Position numbers and translations under genes: made by a program
Shown: positions 29,534-38,909 of the stretch, one piece after another
Numbering within the stretch: position 1 is the first letter of the stretch
Layout of the letters: each line of letters opens with the position of its first letter
Notes under the pieces: generated by a model
Databases searched by the model: none
Told to the model about the DNA's origin: nothing
The model's input: only the letters and a program-made list of their open reading frames with translations
Assembly: GCF_000425565.1 (NCBI RefSeq)
Contig: NZ_AUDR01000014.1
Span: 1 to 64,000, forward strand
DNA from: Tepidiphilus margaritifer DSM 15129
Lineage (GTDB): Bacteria; Pseudomonadota; Gammaproteobacteria; Burkholderiales; Rhodocyclaceae
Reading direction: 5' to 3'
Length of the DNA: 64,000 nt

Positions 29534-32500
29534 TCAGGGCGTTTCGGCGAGCCGCAGCGCTTCGTCGATATCGACGGCGACGATGCGCGAGACGCCCTGC
29601 TCCTGCATCGTGACGCCGATGAGCTGCTCGGCCGCCGCCATCGTGATTTTATTATGACTGATGAAGAGAAGTTGCGTCGTGCCGGACATCTCCCGCAACA
29701 ATCGGGCGTAACGTTCGGTATTGGCATCGTCGAGCGGCGCGTCGACCTCGTCGAGGATGCAGAAAGGCGCCGGGTTGAGGGCGAAGAAGGAGAAGACGAG
29801 CGCGATGGCGGTGAGCGCCTTTTCCCCTCCGGAAAGAAGGTGGATGCTCGCATTCTTCTTGCCCGGCGGTTGGGCGACGATCTGCACGCCGGCATCCAAA
29901 ATCTCTTCGCCGGTGAGCACGAGCTTTGCCTGCCCACCGCCGAAGAGCCGGGGAAAGAGCCGGCCGAAATGGGCATCGACGGCGTCGAACGTGGCCGCGA
30001 GCGCCTGGCGCGTCTCGCGGTCGATGCGCCGGATCGCTTCTTCCAGCGTGCCGATGGCGGTGGTGAGATCGTTGAGCTGAGTCTCCAGCGCCATCTTGCG
30101 TTCTTCCACCTGACGCAGGGTTTCGAGCGCGGCGAGGTTGACTTCGCCCAACGCGGCGAGCTCGCGTCCGAGGCGCTCGATCTCCCGCGTGAGTTTGGCG
30201 GCGTCGAGATGGTCGAGCTGGGGTTCGAGCGCGGCCAGATCGGCGCCCAATTCGGCGAGCCGCTCTTCGGCATGCGCGAGCGCCGCGGCCGCTTCCTGCC
30301 GTTGCAGCCGCGCCTGTTCGAGTTCGTCGCGCAGGGGTTGTAGGGCGAATTCCTGCCGCTGGCGGGTTTCTTCGAGCGTACGGAGCTGCTGGTGGTGCTC
30401 GTCTACCCGCAGACGGGCTTGGGCGAGTGCGCCGGCGGCGTGTTCGCGCGCCTCGCGTACGAGGGATTCTTCTTCGAGTGGCGCGGCGGCGAGCCGCTCG
30501 CGTTCGGCCTCGTGCTCGATGCGCTCGCGCTCGAGCCGCTCGAGACTTTCGGCGGCAATCCGGGCACGGCGCTCGCTTTCCTCGCGCTTGAGGGCGCATT
30601 CGCGGCAGGAAAATTCGGCCTCCTGCAGTTCGCGGGCGAGCGCCTGACGCTGCGTGCGGGCCTCTTCGAGGCGTTCGTGCTGACGGCGGAGATCGGCCTG
30701 ACGCTCGAGGCAGGAGGTTTCGAGCGCGGCCTCGCGCTCGAGCAGCTCGGCGATGCGTTCTTCCAACGTGGCGAGTTCGGCGCGCTCGCGCTCGGCCTGA
30801 CGAGAGAGGGCGGCGCGCTCTTCGTCGATCGCCTGCCGTCGACGACGGGCATGCTCGAAGGCCGTCTCGAGTCGGGCGAGCTCGAGCGCATGGTCGCGCT
30901 GCAGCTTTTCGGCTAGCTGCAGCTCGCGGCGTAGCGCCTCGTGTTCCGCCTTGGCTTCGTCGCAGGCAGCGGCACGGCGGGAACGTTCCTCCGCGGCGGA
31001 TTCCCGCTGCCGCTCGAGCTCGGCACATTCGGCGTTCAGCACACCGAGCTCGCGGGCGCGCTCGAGGACCCCGGCGAGCATCTGCTCGTCGGCGCCGAGG
31101 CTACGCGCTCCATGGGGATCGGCAATCCAGCCTCGCCGGTCGACCAGGCGCAACCCGTGCTCGCGGGCCCAGGCGAGGTTCGTTTCGTCGATCGTCTCGA
31201 CGAAGACCGTATGGGCCAGGAGACGCTGGAGGGCTCCGGCGAGCGTTGGGTCGCTCGTGGAGACCGCCGCCACGGCGAGCACTGCCCCCTGGGGCACTGG
31301 CCCGAAGCCTTCCGGCTCGTCCGCCAGGGGAAGATCCTGCCACAGGCAGGCTTCCCCCGAATGCGGCGCGTGTTCGAGCTGCCTTGCGGCCTCGGGTAGC
31401 GGAACGAGGCGCGCGCCGAGCCAGGGGCCGAGCACCGTTTCGGCTGCCGCTTCCCAGCCGGCGGCGACTTCGAGCCTGGGCCAGAGGGCCGCGTACTCCT
31501 GCCCTGCAGCCCCGGCGCAGCGCGCCTGGGTTTCGGCGAGCGCCCGGCGGCGCGCTTCGAGCCGGCCCAGTTCGGCATCGAGCCGACGGAATTCGTCGCG
31601 GACGGCGTCGAGGCGTACCTGCGCCTCCTGCGCCTTGGCTTGGGCGGCGGCAAGTGCCTCACGCAGCTCCTCCACCCGCCCGGAGAGCGTGTCTTGCCGG
31701 GTGCGCTCGCGTTCGAGCGCCTCCTCGTCGCCGCCCTCGAGCGACGAGGACTCCTGCGCCAGACGCTCGAGCCGGGCCTCGTTCGCCTGCAGCGAGCGCT
31801 CGAGCGCGGCAATGCGGGCGCGTTCGACGGCGATCTGCCGTTGGGCATCGTTCCGCTCGCGCTCGGCGATCGCCGCGCCGTGGCGGGCATCTTCCAGGGC
31901 ACGCCCGAGCGCTTCCAGGACCTCGTCGAACGAATCCCCCCGCTCCTGCAGCGTCTCGCGACGCCCTTGGGCGAGTTCGGCGAGCTCGTCCCAGCGCGCC
32001 AGGTCGAGGCGGGCCTGTTCGCCCTCTTCCTGCCAGCGTTGCGATTCCTCGGCGATGCGCTCCAACCGCTCGGCAAGGGCGGCGAGCGTTTCCTCGCGGT
32101 GGCGACGGGCCTCGATCACCCGCTCGAGCCGGGCGCTCGCCTCGAAATAAACCTGCTGGGCGGATTCGAGCGCCGCGGCGGCCGCCTGCGCCTGGGCACG
32201 GGCCGATTCGAGCGCCGCTTCGAGGCTCGTTCGTTCCTGCCGCTGCCGTTCGAGCTCGGCTTCGAGCGCGGCGATGCGCTCGTCTCCGGCGGCAAGGGTC
32301 GTGGCCGCCTCGCGCCGCCGCAGCGCCCAGGATTGCTGCCGTGCGAGGCGCAGACGCTTTTCCAGCTCACGATAGCGCCGGGCACGTTCGGCCTGGGTGG
32401 CGAGCGTCTCGGCCTGGGCTGCGAGTTCGGCGTGCAGGTCGGCCAGCCGCTCGAGATGGGCGCGCGCATCCCGCAGCCGCGCCTCCGTCTCCTTGCGTCG

Positions 32501-33025
32501 CTCGTGGTAGCGGGTCACGCCGGCCGCCTCTTCGAGGAAACGGCGCAGCTCCTCGGGCTTCGCCTCGACGATGCGCGAGATCATGCCCTGTTCGATGATG
32601 GCGTAAGCGCGCGGCCCCAGTCCCGTGCCGAGGAAGAGGTCGACCACGTCTCGGCGGCGCACGCGCTGTCCGTTGAGGAAATAGGAGGATTCGCCGCCGC
32701 GCACGACGACGCGTTTGACCGAAATCTCGGCAAACCGCCCCCAGGGGCCCGGCACGCTGCCGTCGGCATTGTCGAAGACGAGCTCGACGCTGGCGCGCGC
32801 CAGGGGCTTTCGCGTGTCCGAGCCGTTGAAGATCACGTCCGACATCTGCTCGCCGCGCAAGGCGGAGGCGCGCATTTCACCGAGCACCCAGCGCACGGCG
32901 TCGATCACGTTCGATTTGCCGCAGCCATTGGGGCCGACGATGCCGACCAATGCCCCGGGGAGCACGAGGGTGGTTGGCTCGACGAAGGTCTTGAAACCGG
33001 CCAGTTTGATCTTGATGAGTCGCAC
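29534..33025 (-). CDS. smc: chromosome segregation ATPase SMC
   Basis: 1163 residues. The N-terminal Walker A is in GPNGCGKSNVIDAVRWVLGE, followed by two long glutamate/arginine-rich coiled coils around a central hinge (about 510-660). The C-terminal head has the signature LSGGEKALTAIAL and Walker B FCILDEVDAPLDDAN. SMC organises and segregates the chromosome with ScpA and ScpB, which are not encoded here. The GTG at 33025 gives VRLIKIKLAGFKTFVEPT, the expected start; the longer frame would run into the dapD leader. It is the first gene of the smc-zipA-ligA-galU run and is divergent from dapD with 92 bases between. Confidence 0.97.
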   Translation of the reverse strand: MRLIKIKLAGFKTFVEPTTLVLPGALVGIVGPNGCGKSNVIDAVRWVLGEMRASALRGEQMSDVIFNGSDTRKPLARASVELVFDNADGSVPGPWGRFAEISVKRVVVRGGESSYFLNGQRVRRRDVVDLFLGTGLGPRAYAIIEQGMISRIVEAKPEELRRFLEEAAGVTRYHERRKETEARLRDARAHLERLADLHAELAAQAETLATQAERARRYRELEKRLRLARQQSWALRRREAATTLAAGDERIAALEAELERQRQERTSLEAALESARAQAQAAAAALESAQQVYFEASARLERVIEARRHREETLAALAERLERIAEESQRWQEEGEQARLDLARWDELAELAQGRRETLQERGDSFDEVLEALGRALEDARHGAAIAERERNDAQRQIAVERARIAALERSLQANEARLERLAQESSSLEGGDEEALERERTRQDTLSGRVEELREALAAAQAKAQEAQVRLDAVRDEFRRLDAELGRLEARRRALAETQARCAGAAGQEYAALWPRLEVAAGWEAAAETVLGPWLGARLVPLPEAARQLEHAPHSGEACLWQDLPLADEPEGFGPVPQGAVLAVAAVSTSDPTLAGALQRLLAHTVFVETIDETNLAWAREHGLRLVDRRGWIADPHGARSLGADEQMLAGVLERARELGVLNAECAELERQRESAAEERSRRAAACDEAKAEHEALRRELQLAEKLQRDHALELARLETAFEHARRRRQAIDEERAALSRQAERERAELATLEERIAELLEREAALETSCLERQADLRRQHERLEEARTQRQALARELQEAEFSCRECALKREESERRARIAAESLERLERERIEHEAERERLAAAPLEEESLVREAREHAAGALAQARLRVDEHHQQLRTLEETRQRQEFALQPLRDELEQARLQRQEAAAALAHAEERLAELGADLAALEPQLDHLDAAKLTREIERLGRELAALGEVNLAALETLRQVEERKMALETQLNDLTTAIGTLEEAIRRIDRETRQALAATFDAVDAHFGRLFPRLFGGGQAKLVLTGEEILDAGVQIVAQPPGKKNASIHLLSGGEKALTAIALVFSFFALNPAPFCILDEVDAPLDDANTERYARLLREMSGTTQLLFISHNKITMAAAEQLIGVTMQEQGVSRIVAVDIDEALRLAETP

Positions 33026-33117
33026 GGCGTATGAGGGAAGACCAATGAGGGCTTCGAGCCGCGCATGATACCATTTCGCGTTACGTGAAACTGGAATCAT
33101 CTCCACGGAGGAACCTC

Positions 33118-33948
33118 ATGGCCGACTGGCAAGGCGTCGCATCGCTGATCGACGCGGCATTCGAAGAGCGTACCCGCTTCTCTCCCGGCAACGCGCCCAA
33201 AGATCTCGTCGACGCGGTGGAGGCGGTGATCGACGGGCTCGACCGGGGCGCGATCCGGGTGGCCGAGAAGCGCGACGGCGATTGGCACGTCAATCAGTGG
33301 ATCAAGAAAGCGGTGCTGCTCTCCTTCCGCCTACGCGACAATCGCCTCATGGAAGGCGGCGAGACGCGCTACTTCGACAAGGTCGAGCCGAAATTCGCCC
33401 GCTACGACGAATCGGCGTTTCGCGCAGGCGGCTTTCGCGTCGTGCCCCCGGCGGCAGCGCGGCGCGGCTGCTACATCGCCAAGAACGTGGTGCTCATGCC
33501 TTCCTACGTGAACATCGGCGCCTACGTTGATGAAGGCACCATGGTCGATACCTGGGCCACGGTGGGCTCCTGCGCCCAGATCGGCAAGAACGTGCACCTC
33601 TCCGGCGGCGTGGGTATCGGCGGCGTGCTCGAGCCGGTGCAGGCGGGCCCGGTCATCATCGAGGACAACGTCTTCGTCGGCGCCCGCTCCGAGATCGTCG
33701 AAGGGGTGATCGTCGAAGAGAATGCCGTGATCTCCATGGGCGTCTATCTGGGAATGAGCACGAAAATCTACGATCGCGAAAGCGGTGAGATCCTCTACGG
33801 GCGTGTGCCGTCCGGTGCCGTGGTCGTGCCGGGAAGCCTTCCCTCCGCCGACGGCAAGTACAGCCTGTACTGCGCGGTGATCGTCAAGCGCGTGGATGCG
33901 CAGACGCGCGCGAAGACCGCGATCAACGAACTGCTGCGCGGCGCCTGA
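33118..33948 (+). CDS. dapD: 2,3,4,5-tetrahydropyridine-2,6-dicarboxylate N-succinyltransferase
   Basis: 276 residues (E. coli 274). The N-terminal helical domain is followed by a left-handed beta-helix with hexapeptide repeats ([20 protein letters not shown] and [11 protein letters not shown]). It transfers succinyl from succinyl-CoA in the succinylase branch of the lysine and diaminopimelate pathway. The ATG at 33118 has GGAGGA 6 bases upstream. The pathway partner dapE is only two genes away, with pilU inserted between them. Confidence 0.98.
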   Translation: MADWQGVASLIDAAFEERTRFSPGNAPKDLVDAVEAVIDGLDRGAIRVAEKRDGDWHVNQWIKKAVLLSFRLRDNRLMEGGETRYFDKVEPKFARYDESAFRAGGFRVVPPAAARRGCYIAKNVVLMPSYVNIGAYVDEGTMVDTWATVGSCAQIGKNVHLSGGVGIGGVLEPVQAGPVIIEDNVFVGARSEIVEGVIVEENAVISMGVYLGMSTKIYDRESGEILYGRVPSGAVVVPGSLPSADGKYSLYCAVIVKRVDAQTRAKTAINELLRGA

Positions 33949-33961
33949 GGAGTCGATCATC

Positions 33962-35140
33962 ATGCCGATCGTCACACCGGTGCTGGAAAAGCTCTTTCGC
34001 GCGATGCACGACCGCAGCGCCTCCGACATCTTCGTCACGGCGGGGGCGCCGATCCACATCAAGATCAACGGCATCGTAATGCCGATCAATCAGCAGGTGA
34101 TGAAACCCGAACAGGTGCGGCGGATCCTGGAAGAAGCCATCGCCAACGAAACGCTGTGGCAGCGCTATGTCGAGCGCAAAGAGCTCAATTTTTCGCTCGG
34201 TTTGTCCGATGTAGGCAATTTCCGCATCAACGCCTTTTGGCAGCGCAACAGCCCGGCGGCGGTGATCCGCTACGTGAGCCGCGACATTCCCTCGTTCGAA
34301 ACGCTTGGCCTGCCGCCGGTCTTGGGCGAAATGGCCCTGGGCAAACGCGGCCTCATCCTGGTAGTCGGCCCCACGGGGTCGGGCAAGTCGACCACGCTCG
34401 CGGCGATGATCGATCACCGCAACTCGACCCTGCCGGGGCACATCCTCACGGTGGAAGACCCGATCGAATACCTCTTCCGCCACAAGAAATCGCTCGTCAA
34501 CCAGCGCGACGTGGGGATCGACACCCTCTCCTGGGGCGAGGCGCTCAAGAGCGCCATGCGCCAGGCACCGGACTGCATCCTCATCGGCGAGATCCGCGAT
34601 CTGGAAACCATGCAGGCGGCGATCGCCTATGCGCTCACCGGACACCTGGTGCTCGCTTCGCTGCACGCGAACAACACCTATCACGCGCTCAACCGCATCG
34701 TGAATTTCTATCCGCTCGAGAGCCGGGGGCTCCTCTTCTCCGACTTGAGCGTGGCCCTGCGCGGGATCATCGCCCAACGCCTGGTACGGCACGTCCAAGG
34801 GCAACGCATTCCTGCAGTGGAGATCCTCGTCAATTCGCGGCTGATCGCCGAGATGATCGAGAAAGGCAATCTCTCCATGATCAAGGACGCGATGGAGCGC
34901 TCCCTCTCGCCGGGCGTGCAGACCTTCGACCAGGATCTTGTGCGGCTCTACCGCAATGGCGCCATCACCCTGGAAGAGGCGATCGCCCAGGCCGACTCGC
35001 CCATCAACCTGCAGTGGGAACTGCAAAACGCTGGGGTGCAGACCACGATCCAGGATGGCGGCATTCCCCCCGCCGACGTCGACCTGCCCTCGCAGATGAC
35101 CGAAATCGAGTTTCCTTCGCTGGCCAGCACCAAGACATGA
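33962..35140 (+). CDS. pilU: PilT/PilU-type twitching motility ATPase (PilU-like)
   Basis: 392 residues. Walker A is GPTGSGKST (about 138-146); [13 protein letters not shown] (Asp box), [13 protein letters not shown] (Walker B) and [15 protein letters not shown] (His box) follow. These make it a type IV pilus retraction ATPase. The N-terminal domain ([25 protein letters not shown]) and the acidic C-terminal tail of about 40 residues after the ATPase core are closer to PilU than to PilT. Spacing of 13 bases after dapD and the ATGA overlap with dapE place it in a lysine-biosynthesis operon. No other pilus genes are seen in the window. Confidence 0.9.
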   Translation: MPIVTPVLEKLFRAMHDRSASDIFVTAGAPIHIKINGIVMPINQQVMKPEQVRRILEEAIANETLWQRYVERKELNFSLGLSDVGNFRINAFWQRNSPAAVIRYVSRDIPSFETLGLPPVLGEMALGKRGLILVVGPTGSGKSTTLAAMIDHRNSTLPGHILTVEDPIEYLFRHKKSLVNQRDVGIDTLSWGEALKSAMRQAPDCILIGEIRDLETMQAAIAYALTGHLVLASLHANNTYHALNRIVNFYPLESRGLLFSDLSVALRGIIAQRLVRHVQGQRIPAVEILVNSRLIAEMIEKGNLSMIKDAMERSLSPGVQTFDQDLVRLYRNGAITLEEAIAQADSPINLQWELQNAGVQTTIQDGGIPPADVDLPSQMTEIEFPSLASTKT

Positions 35141-36288
35141 ACGTCCTTGAACTCGCCCAGGCGCTCATCCGCCGCCCTTCCGTCACGCCCGCGGAAGCCG
35201 GCTGCTTGGCGCTCATCGGCGAGCGGCTCGCCGCGCTCGGCTTTACCCTGGAGCGGCTCGATGCGGGCGGCGTGGCCAACCTCTGGGCGCGGCGCGGGGA
35301 AGAGGGGCCGCTCTTCGTCTTCGCCGGACACGTCGACGTCGTGCCGCCCGGCCCCGAGGATCGCTGGCGCTTTCCGCCCTTTTCTGCCACGGTGGCCGAG
35401 GGCAGGCTCTACGGGCGCGGCGCCGCCGACATGAAGAGCTCGCTCGCCGCCATGGTGTGCGCGGTGGAAGCCTTCCTCGCGGGGTGCCCCGCGCATCGCG
35501 GCTCCATCGGCTTTCTGCTGACCTCCGACGAAGAAGGGCCGGCGGTGCACGGCACACGCCACGTGGTCGAGGTTCTGCGCTCGCGCGGCCTGCGCTTCGA
35601 CTACGCCCTGGTGGGCGAGCCCACCTGCGAGCGCGTGCTCGGAGACACGATCAAGAACGGCCGGCGCGGTTCGCTCACTGGCCGGCTCACGGTGCATGGC
35701 AAGCAGGGTCACGTCGCCTATCCCCATCTGGTCGATAACCCGGTGCATCGCCTGGCGCCGGCGCTCGCCGAACTCGTGGCCACCGAATGGGATCGGGGCA
35801 ACGAACATTTTCCGCCCACGTCGCTGCAGGTGACCGACCTGCACGCCGGGGTGGGTGCGACGAACGTGGTGCCCGGCGAATGCCGCATGACCTTCAATTT
35901 CCGCTTTTCCTCCGAGCAGACGCCGGAGGGCCTGCAGGAGTGGGTGGAGGCGATTTTGCACCGCCACGGCGTGCCCTTCTCCCTTTCCTGGGAGCTGGGC
36001 GGGCGCCCCTTCCTCACGCCCCGGGGCGAACTCGTCGCGGCGCTATCGGACGGCGTCGAAGCCGCCTGCGGGATCAGTCCGCGGCTCTCCACCAGCGGCG
36101 GCACCTCCGACGGACGCTTCATCGCCGCCATCTGTCCGCAGGTGGTGGAATTCGGACCGGTCAATGCCACCATCCACCAGATCGACGAATGCGTGGCGCT
36201 CGAAGAACTGGAGCCACTCGCCGCCGTCTATCGCGGCGTCCTGGAACGCTTGCTGCCCCCTGCCGGAGAAGCCCATGCACGAAGCTGA
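35137..36288 (+). CDS. dapE: succinyl-diaminopimelate desuccinylase
   Basis: 383 residues, an M20-family metallohydrolase. The zinc ligands and catalytic residues are in [26 protein letters not shown] and [22 protein letters not shown] and [12 protein letters not shown] come from the dimerisation and C-terminal regions. It releases succinate from N-succinyl-L,L-diaminopimelate in the lysine and peptidoglycan pathway. The start ATG overlaps the pilU stop as ATGA, so translation is coupled. It completes the dapD-dapE pair of the succinylase branch. Confidence 0.96.
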   Translation: MNVLELAQALIRRPSVTPAEAGCLALIGERLAALGFTLERLDAGGVANLWARRGEEGPLFVFAGHVDVVPPGPEDRWRFPPFSATVAEGRLYGRGAADMKSSLAAMVCAVEAFLAGCPAHRGSIGFLLTSDEEGPAVHGTRHVVEVLRSRGLRFDYALVGEPTCERVLGDTIKNGRRGSLTGRLTVHGKQGHVAYPHLVDNPVHRLAPALAELVATEWDRGNEHFPPTSLQVTDLHAGVGATNVVPGECRMTFNFRFSSEQTPEGLQEWVEAILHRHGVPFSLSWELGGRPFLTPRGELVAALSDGVEAACGISPRLSTSGGTSDGRFIAAICPQVVEFGPVNATIHQIDECVALEELEPLAAVYRGVLERLLPPAGEAHARS

Positions 36289-37210
36289 AGACGATCCGAT
36301 GTTCGAAGCCCACGAGCACGACGAGACCGAGGCGCTCATCACGGTGCGCGACTGGGTACGCTACGCCGTCACCCGGCTCGAGAGCGAAGAGGCGTTCTAC
36401 GGCCACGGTTGCGAGGACGTCCTCGATGAGGCGGTGTGGCTGGTGAGCGGCGCCTTGAAGCTGCCGCGCGAGCGCTTCGAGTGGTTTCTGGACGCAAGCC
36501 TCACCGAGTCCGAGCGCCAACGCCTGGCCGAGCTGGTGGAGCGCCGCGCCGTCGATAAAGTGCCGACGGCCTACCTGCTCAACGAAGCCTGGCTGGGACC
36601 GTTTCGCTTCTACGTGGACGAGCGCGTGATCGTGCCGCGCTCGTTTCTGGCCGAGCTGCTCGAGGAGCGCTTCTCGCCCTGGCTCGAGCAGCCGGAAAGA
36701 ATACAGCGGGTGCTCGATCTGTGCACCGGCTCGGGCTGCCTCGCGATCATGGCCGCCTATGCTTTTCCCCAAGCGGAGATCGTGGCGGCCGATCTCTCGG
36801 ACGAGGCGCTGGAAGTCGCGCGGATCAACGTCGAAGCCTATGACCTGCAGGATCGCGTACGGCTACTGCGCTCGGACGTATTCTCGGCGCTCGGAGGTGA
36901 AACGTTCGACTTGATCGTGAGCAACCCGCCCTACGTCACGGCGCAGGTCATGGCCGAATTGCCGCAGGAATACCGCCACGAGCCGGCGCTCGCGCTCGCC
37001 GCGGGAGAAGACGGGCTCGACGTGGTGCGGCGTATCCTCTCCGAAGCGAAGCGCCACCTCACGCCGCAGGGCTGGCTCGCCGTGGAGGTCGGGCACAATC
37101 GGGCGCTCGTGGAAGCGGCATTCCCCGAACTTCCCTTCACTTGGCTCGCCACGGAGACGGCGGAGGACAAGGTGTTCCTCCTGCCCGCCTCCGCGCTATG
37201 GAAACGCTGA
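36275..37210 (+). CDS. prmB: 50S ribosomal protein L3 N5-glutamine methyltransferase
   Basis: 311 residues. The SAM-binding motif is [16 protein letters not shown] and the catalytic NPPY is at about residues 218-221, in [10 protein letters not shown]. The N-terminal helical domain with [27 protein letters not shown] separates PrmB from PrmC. It methylates a glutamine of ribosomal protein L3. I prefer the ATG at 36275, with GGAGAA 6 bases upstream and a 14-base overlap with dapE; the ATG at 36299 is an alternative. It ends the plus-strand dapD-pilU-dapE-prmB group. Confidence 0.94.
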   Translation: MHEAEDDPMFEAHEHDETEALITVRDWVRYAVTRLESEEAFYGHGCEDVLDEAVWLVSGALKLPRERFEWFLDASLTESERQRLAELVERRAVDKVPTAYLLNEAWLGPFRFYVDERVIVPRSFLAELLEERFSPWLEQPERIQRVLDLCTGSGCLAIMAAYAFPQAEIVAADLSDEALEVARINVEAYDLQDRVRLLRSDVFSALGGETFDLIVSNPPYVTAQVMAELPQEYRHEPALALAAGEDGLDVVRRILSEAKRHLTPQGWLAVEVGHNRALVEAAFPELPFTWLATETAEDKVFLLPASALWKR

Positions 37211-37362
37211 ATAATTGGCTGCGCGGGCGAATCGCTGCGTTGCGCGGTGCTCGCTCCCTCGCCTATCCACTCGATATGTCTCGGTCGCTGCGCTCCGTGC
37301 GCCTTGCGCTTCATCCCGCTCGCTCATTTCTTCAGCGTTTCCCTATGAGCGCCGGGGAAGAC
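37211..37362. other. intergenic spacer between convergent prmB and iscA
   Basis: 152 bases with no gene. The region has several self-complementary GC-rich stretches but no clear terminator. Its texture (ATCGCTGCGTTGCGCGGTGC near 37230, then a run ending GCGCTTCATCCCGCTCGCTC) is reminiscent of dispersed intergenic elements in betaproteobacteria. Only one copy is present in this window, so a repeat cannot be shown here. Confidence 0.3.
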
Positions 37363-37686
37363 TCAGACGGCGAAGCTCTCGCCGCACCCACAGGTGGCCT
37401 TCACGTTGGGGTTGTCGAACTTGAAGGATTCGTTCAAGCCTTCGCGGCGGTAGTCGATCACCGTGCCGTCGAGCATCGGCAGATCGTCTTGCGCCACCAG
37501 CACTTTCACGCCGTGGCTCTCAAACACCAGGTCCTGTGGTCCCGCCGTGTCGGCCACGTCGAGCTTGTAGGCAAAACCCGTACAGCCCGAAGGCGTCACG
37601 CCCAGTTTCAGGCCCAAGCCGTGGCCGCGTTTTTCCAGGATCCGCCGCACTTGGGCAGCGGCGCGTTCCGTCAGGGTGATTGCCAT
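37363..37686 (-). CDS. iscA: A-type iron-sulfur carrier IscA
   Basis: 107 residues, the same length as E. coli IscA. The three cluster-binding cysteines are C35 in SGCTG and C99 and C101 in CGCGESFAV. It carries and delivers Fe-S clusters, or iron, to target proteins. The ATG at 37686 has GGAG 7 bases upstream. It follows iscS by 59 bases, where iscU would normally lie between the two. No hscB, hscA or fdx follows, since the next gene, prmB, is convergent. ErpA or SufA are alternative names, but the sequence is closest to IscA (for example EGLNESFKFDNPNVK). Confidence 0.92.
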   Translation of the reverse strand: MAITLTERAAAQVRRILEKRGHGLGLKLGVTPSGCTGFAYKLDVADTAGPQDLVFESHGVKVLVAQDDLPMLDGTVIDYRREGLNESFKFDNPNVKATCGCGESFAV

Positions 37687-37745
37687 GATGCGCTCCATTT
37701 TTCGAGGTAAATAAATAGACCCTTCCCTGCCCCACCGGGTTTCCC

Positions 37746-38897
37746 TCAGCGCCTCCGCAGGGCGAGGATGCGCTCGCGCAGCAGGCGGATCGCCGTGTCG
37801 ATTTCTTCGACGGTGGTGAACCGCCCCAGGGTGAGGCGCAAGGCGCTGCGGGCGAGCTCCGGCGTTCGCCCGAGGGCGCGCAGCACGTAGGAGGGTTCGA
37901 GGCTCGCCGAGGTGCAGGCCGAACCGGCCGAGACGGCCAGTTCTTCGCCCAGCGACAGGAGCAGCGCATCCCCCTCGATGCCTTCGACCGAGACGTTGAG
38001 GTTGTGCGGCACGCGCCGCTCGAGGTCGCCATTGACGTGGATACCCGGCAGCTCCAGCAACGCGGCGAGCAGGCGGTCGCGCAATGCCCGGATGCGCGGC
38101 AGTTCTTCGGACATCTCTGCGCGCGCGAGGCGATAGGCTTCGCCCATGCCGACGATCTGGTGCGTGGGCAGCGTCCCCGAGCGAAAACCACGCTCGTGCC
38201 CTCCGCCGTGCATCTGCGCCTCCAGTCGCACCCGCGGGCGACGGCGCACGTAGAGCGCGCCGATCCCTTTGGGGCCGTACGTCTTGTGGGCAGAGAAGGA
38301 CATCAGCGAGACGTCGAGTTTTTGCAGGTCGATCGCCACCTTGCCGGTGGCCTGCGCCGCATCGACATGAAAGAGGATGCCGCGCTCGCGGCACAGCGCC
38401 CCGATCTCCTCGATCGGCTGGATGACGCCGATCTCGCTGTTGACGAGCGCCACCGACACGAGCAGAGTGTCCGGGCGCAGGGCGCGTTCGAGTTCGTCCA
38501 GGTCGACCAGACCGTTTTCGCGCACCGGCAGATAGGTGGCGGTGAAACCGCGCGATTCCAGCGCCTTGACGCTGTCGAGCACCGCCTTGTGTTCGGTCTG
38601 CAGGGTGACGAGATGCCGACCCCGGTCGCGGTAGAACTCCGCCACGCCTTTGATGGCGAGGTTGTCGGCCTCGGTCGCGCCCGACGTCCACACGAGTTCG
38701 CGCGGCTCGCAGCCGACGAGCTCGGCCACGTGGGCACGGGCCTCCTCCACGGCTTTTTCCGCCTCCCAGCCGTAGGCGTGGGTGCGGCTTGCCGGGTTGC
38801 CGAAACGTTCGGTGAGCCAGGGAATCATGGCATCGCGCACGCGCGGATCCACCGGCGTGGTGGCGGCATAGTCGAGGTAGATCGGTCGTCGCTGCAT
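37746..38897 (-). CDS. iscS: cysteine desulfurase IscS with shortened C-terminus
   Basis: 383 residues. PLP is bound at K205 in [12 protein letters not shown], and the persulfide cysteine is C328 in [14 protein letters not shown], the same residue number as in E. coli IscS. The chain ends at [12 protein letters not shown], about 21 residues earlier than the 404-residue E. coli enzyme, so the conserved tail that helps IscU docking is missing. The enzyme should still release sulfur from cysteine for cluster assembly and tRNA thiolation. The ATG at 38897 follows the second desulfurase by 12 bases. The lost tail and the missing iscU gene fit one another. Confidence 0.95.
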   Translation of the reverse strand: MQRRPIYLDYAATTPVDPRVRDAMIPWLTERFGNPASRTHAYGWEAEKAVEEARAHVAELVGCEPRELVWTSGATEADNLAIKGVAEFYRDRGRHLVTLQTEHKAVLDSVKALESRGFTATYLPVRENGLVDLDELERALRPDTLLVSVALVNSEIGVIQPIEEIGALCRERGILFHVDAAQATGKVAIDLQKLDVSLMSFSAHKTYGPKGIGALYVRRRPRVRLEAQMHGGGHERGFRSGTLPTHQIVGMGEAYRLARAEMSEELPRIRALRDRLLAALLELPGIHVNGDLERRVPHNLNVSVEGIEGDALLLSLGEELAVSAGSACTSASLEPSYVLRALGRTPELARSALRLTLGRFTTVEEIDTAIRLLRERILALRRR

Positions 38898-38909
38898 GAA
38901 GGATTCCTT

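Noticed and set aside
31246-32598. Arg/Pro/Ala-rich open frame of 450 codons on the plus strand
   Set aside because: Antisense to the smc coiled coil; low-complexity content arises from the Glu/Arg-rich codons of the opposite strand.
37687-37745. Possible remnant of iscU between iscS and iscA
   Set aside because: 59 bases with no frame resembling IscU; not even a fragment such as the conserved cysteine motifs can be found.
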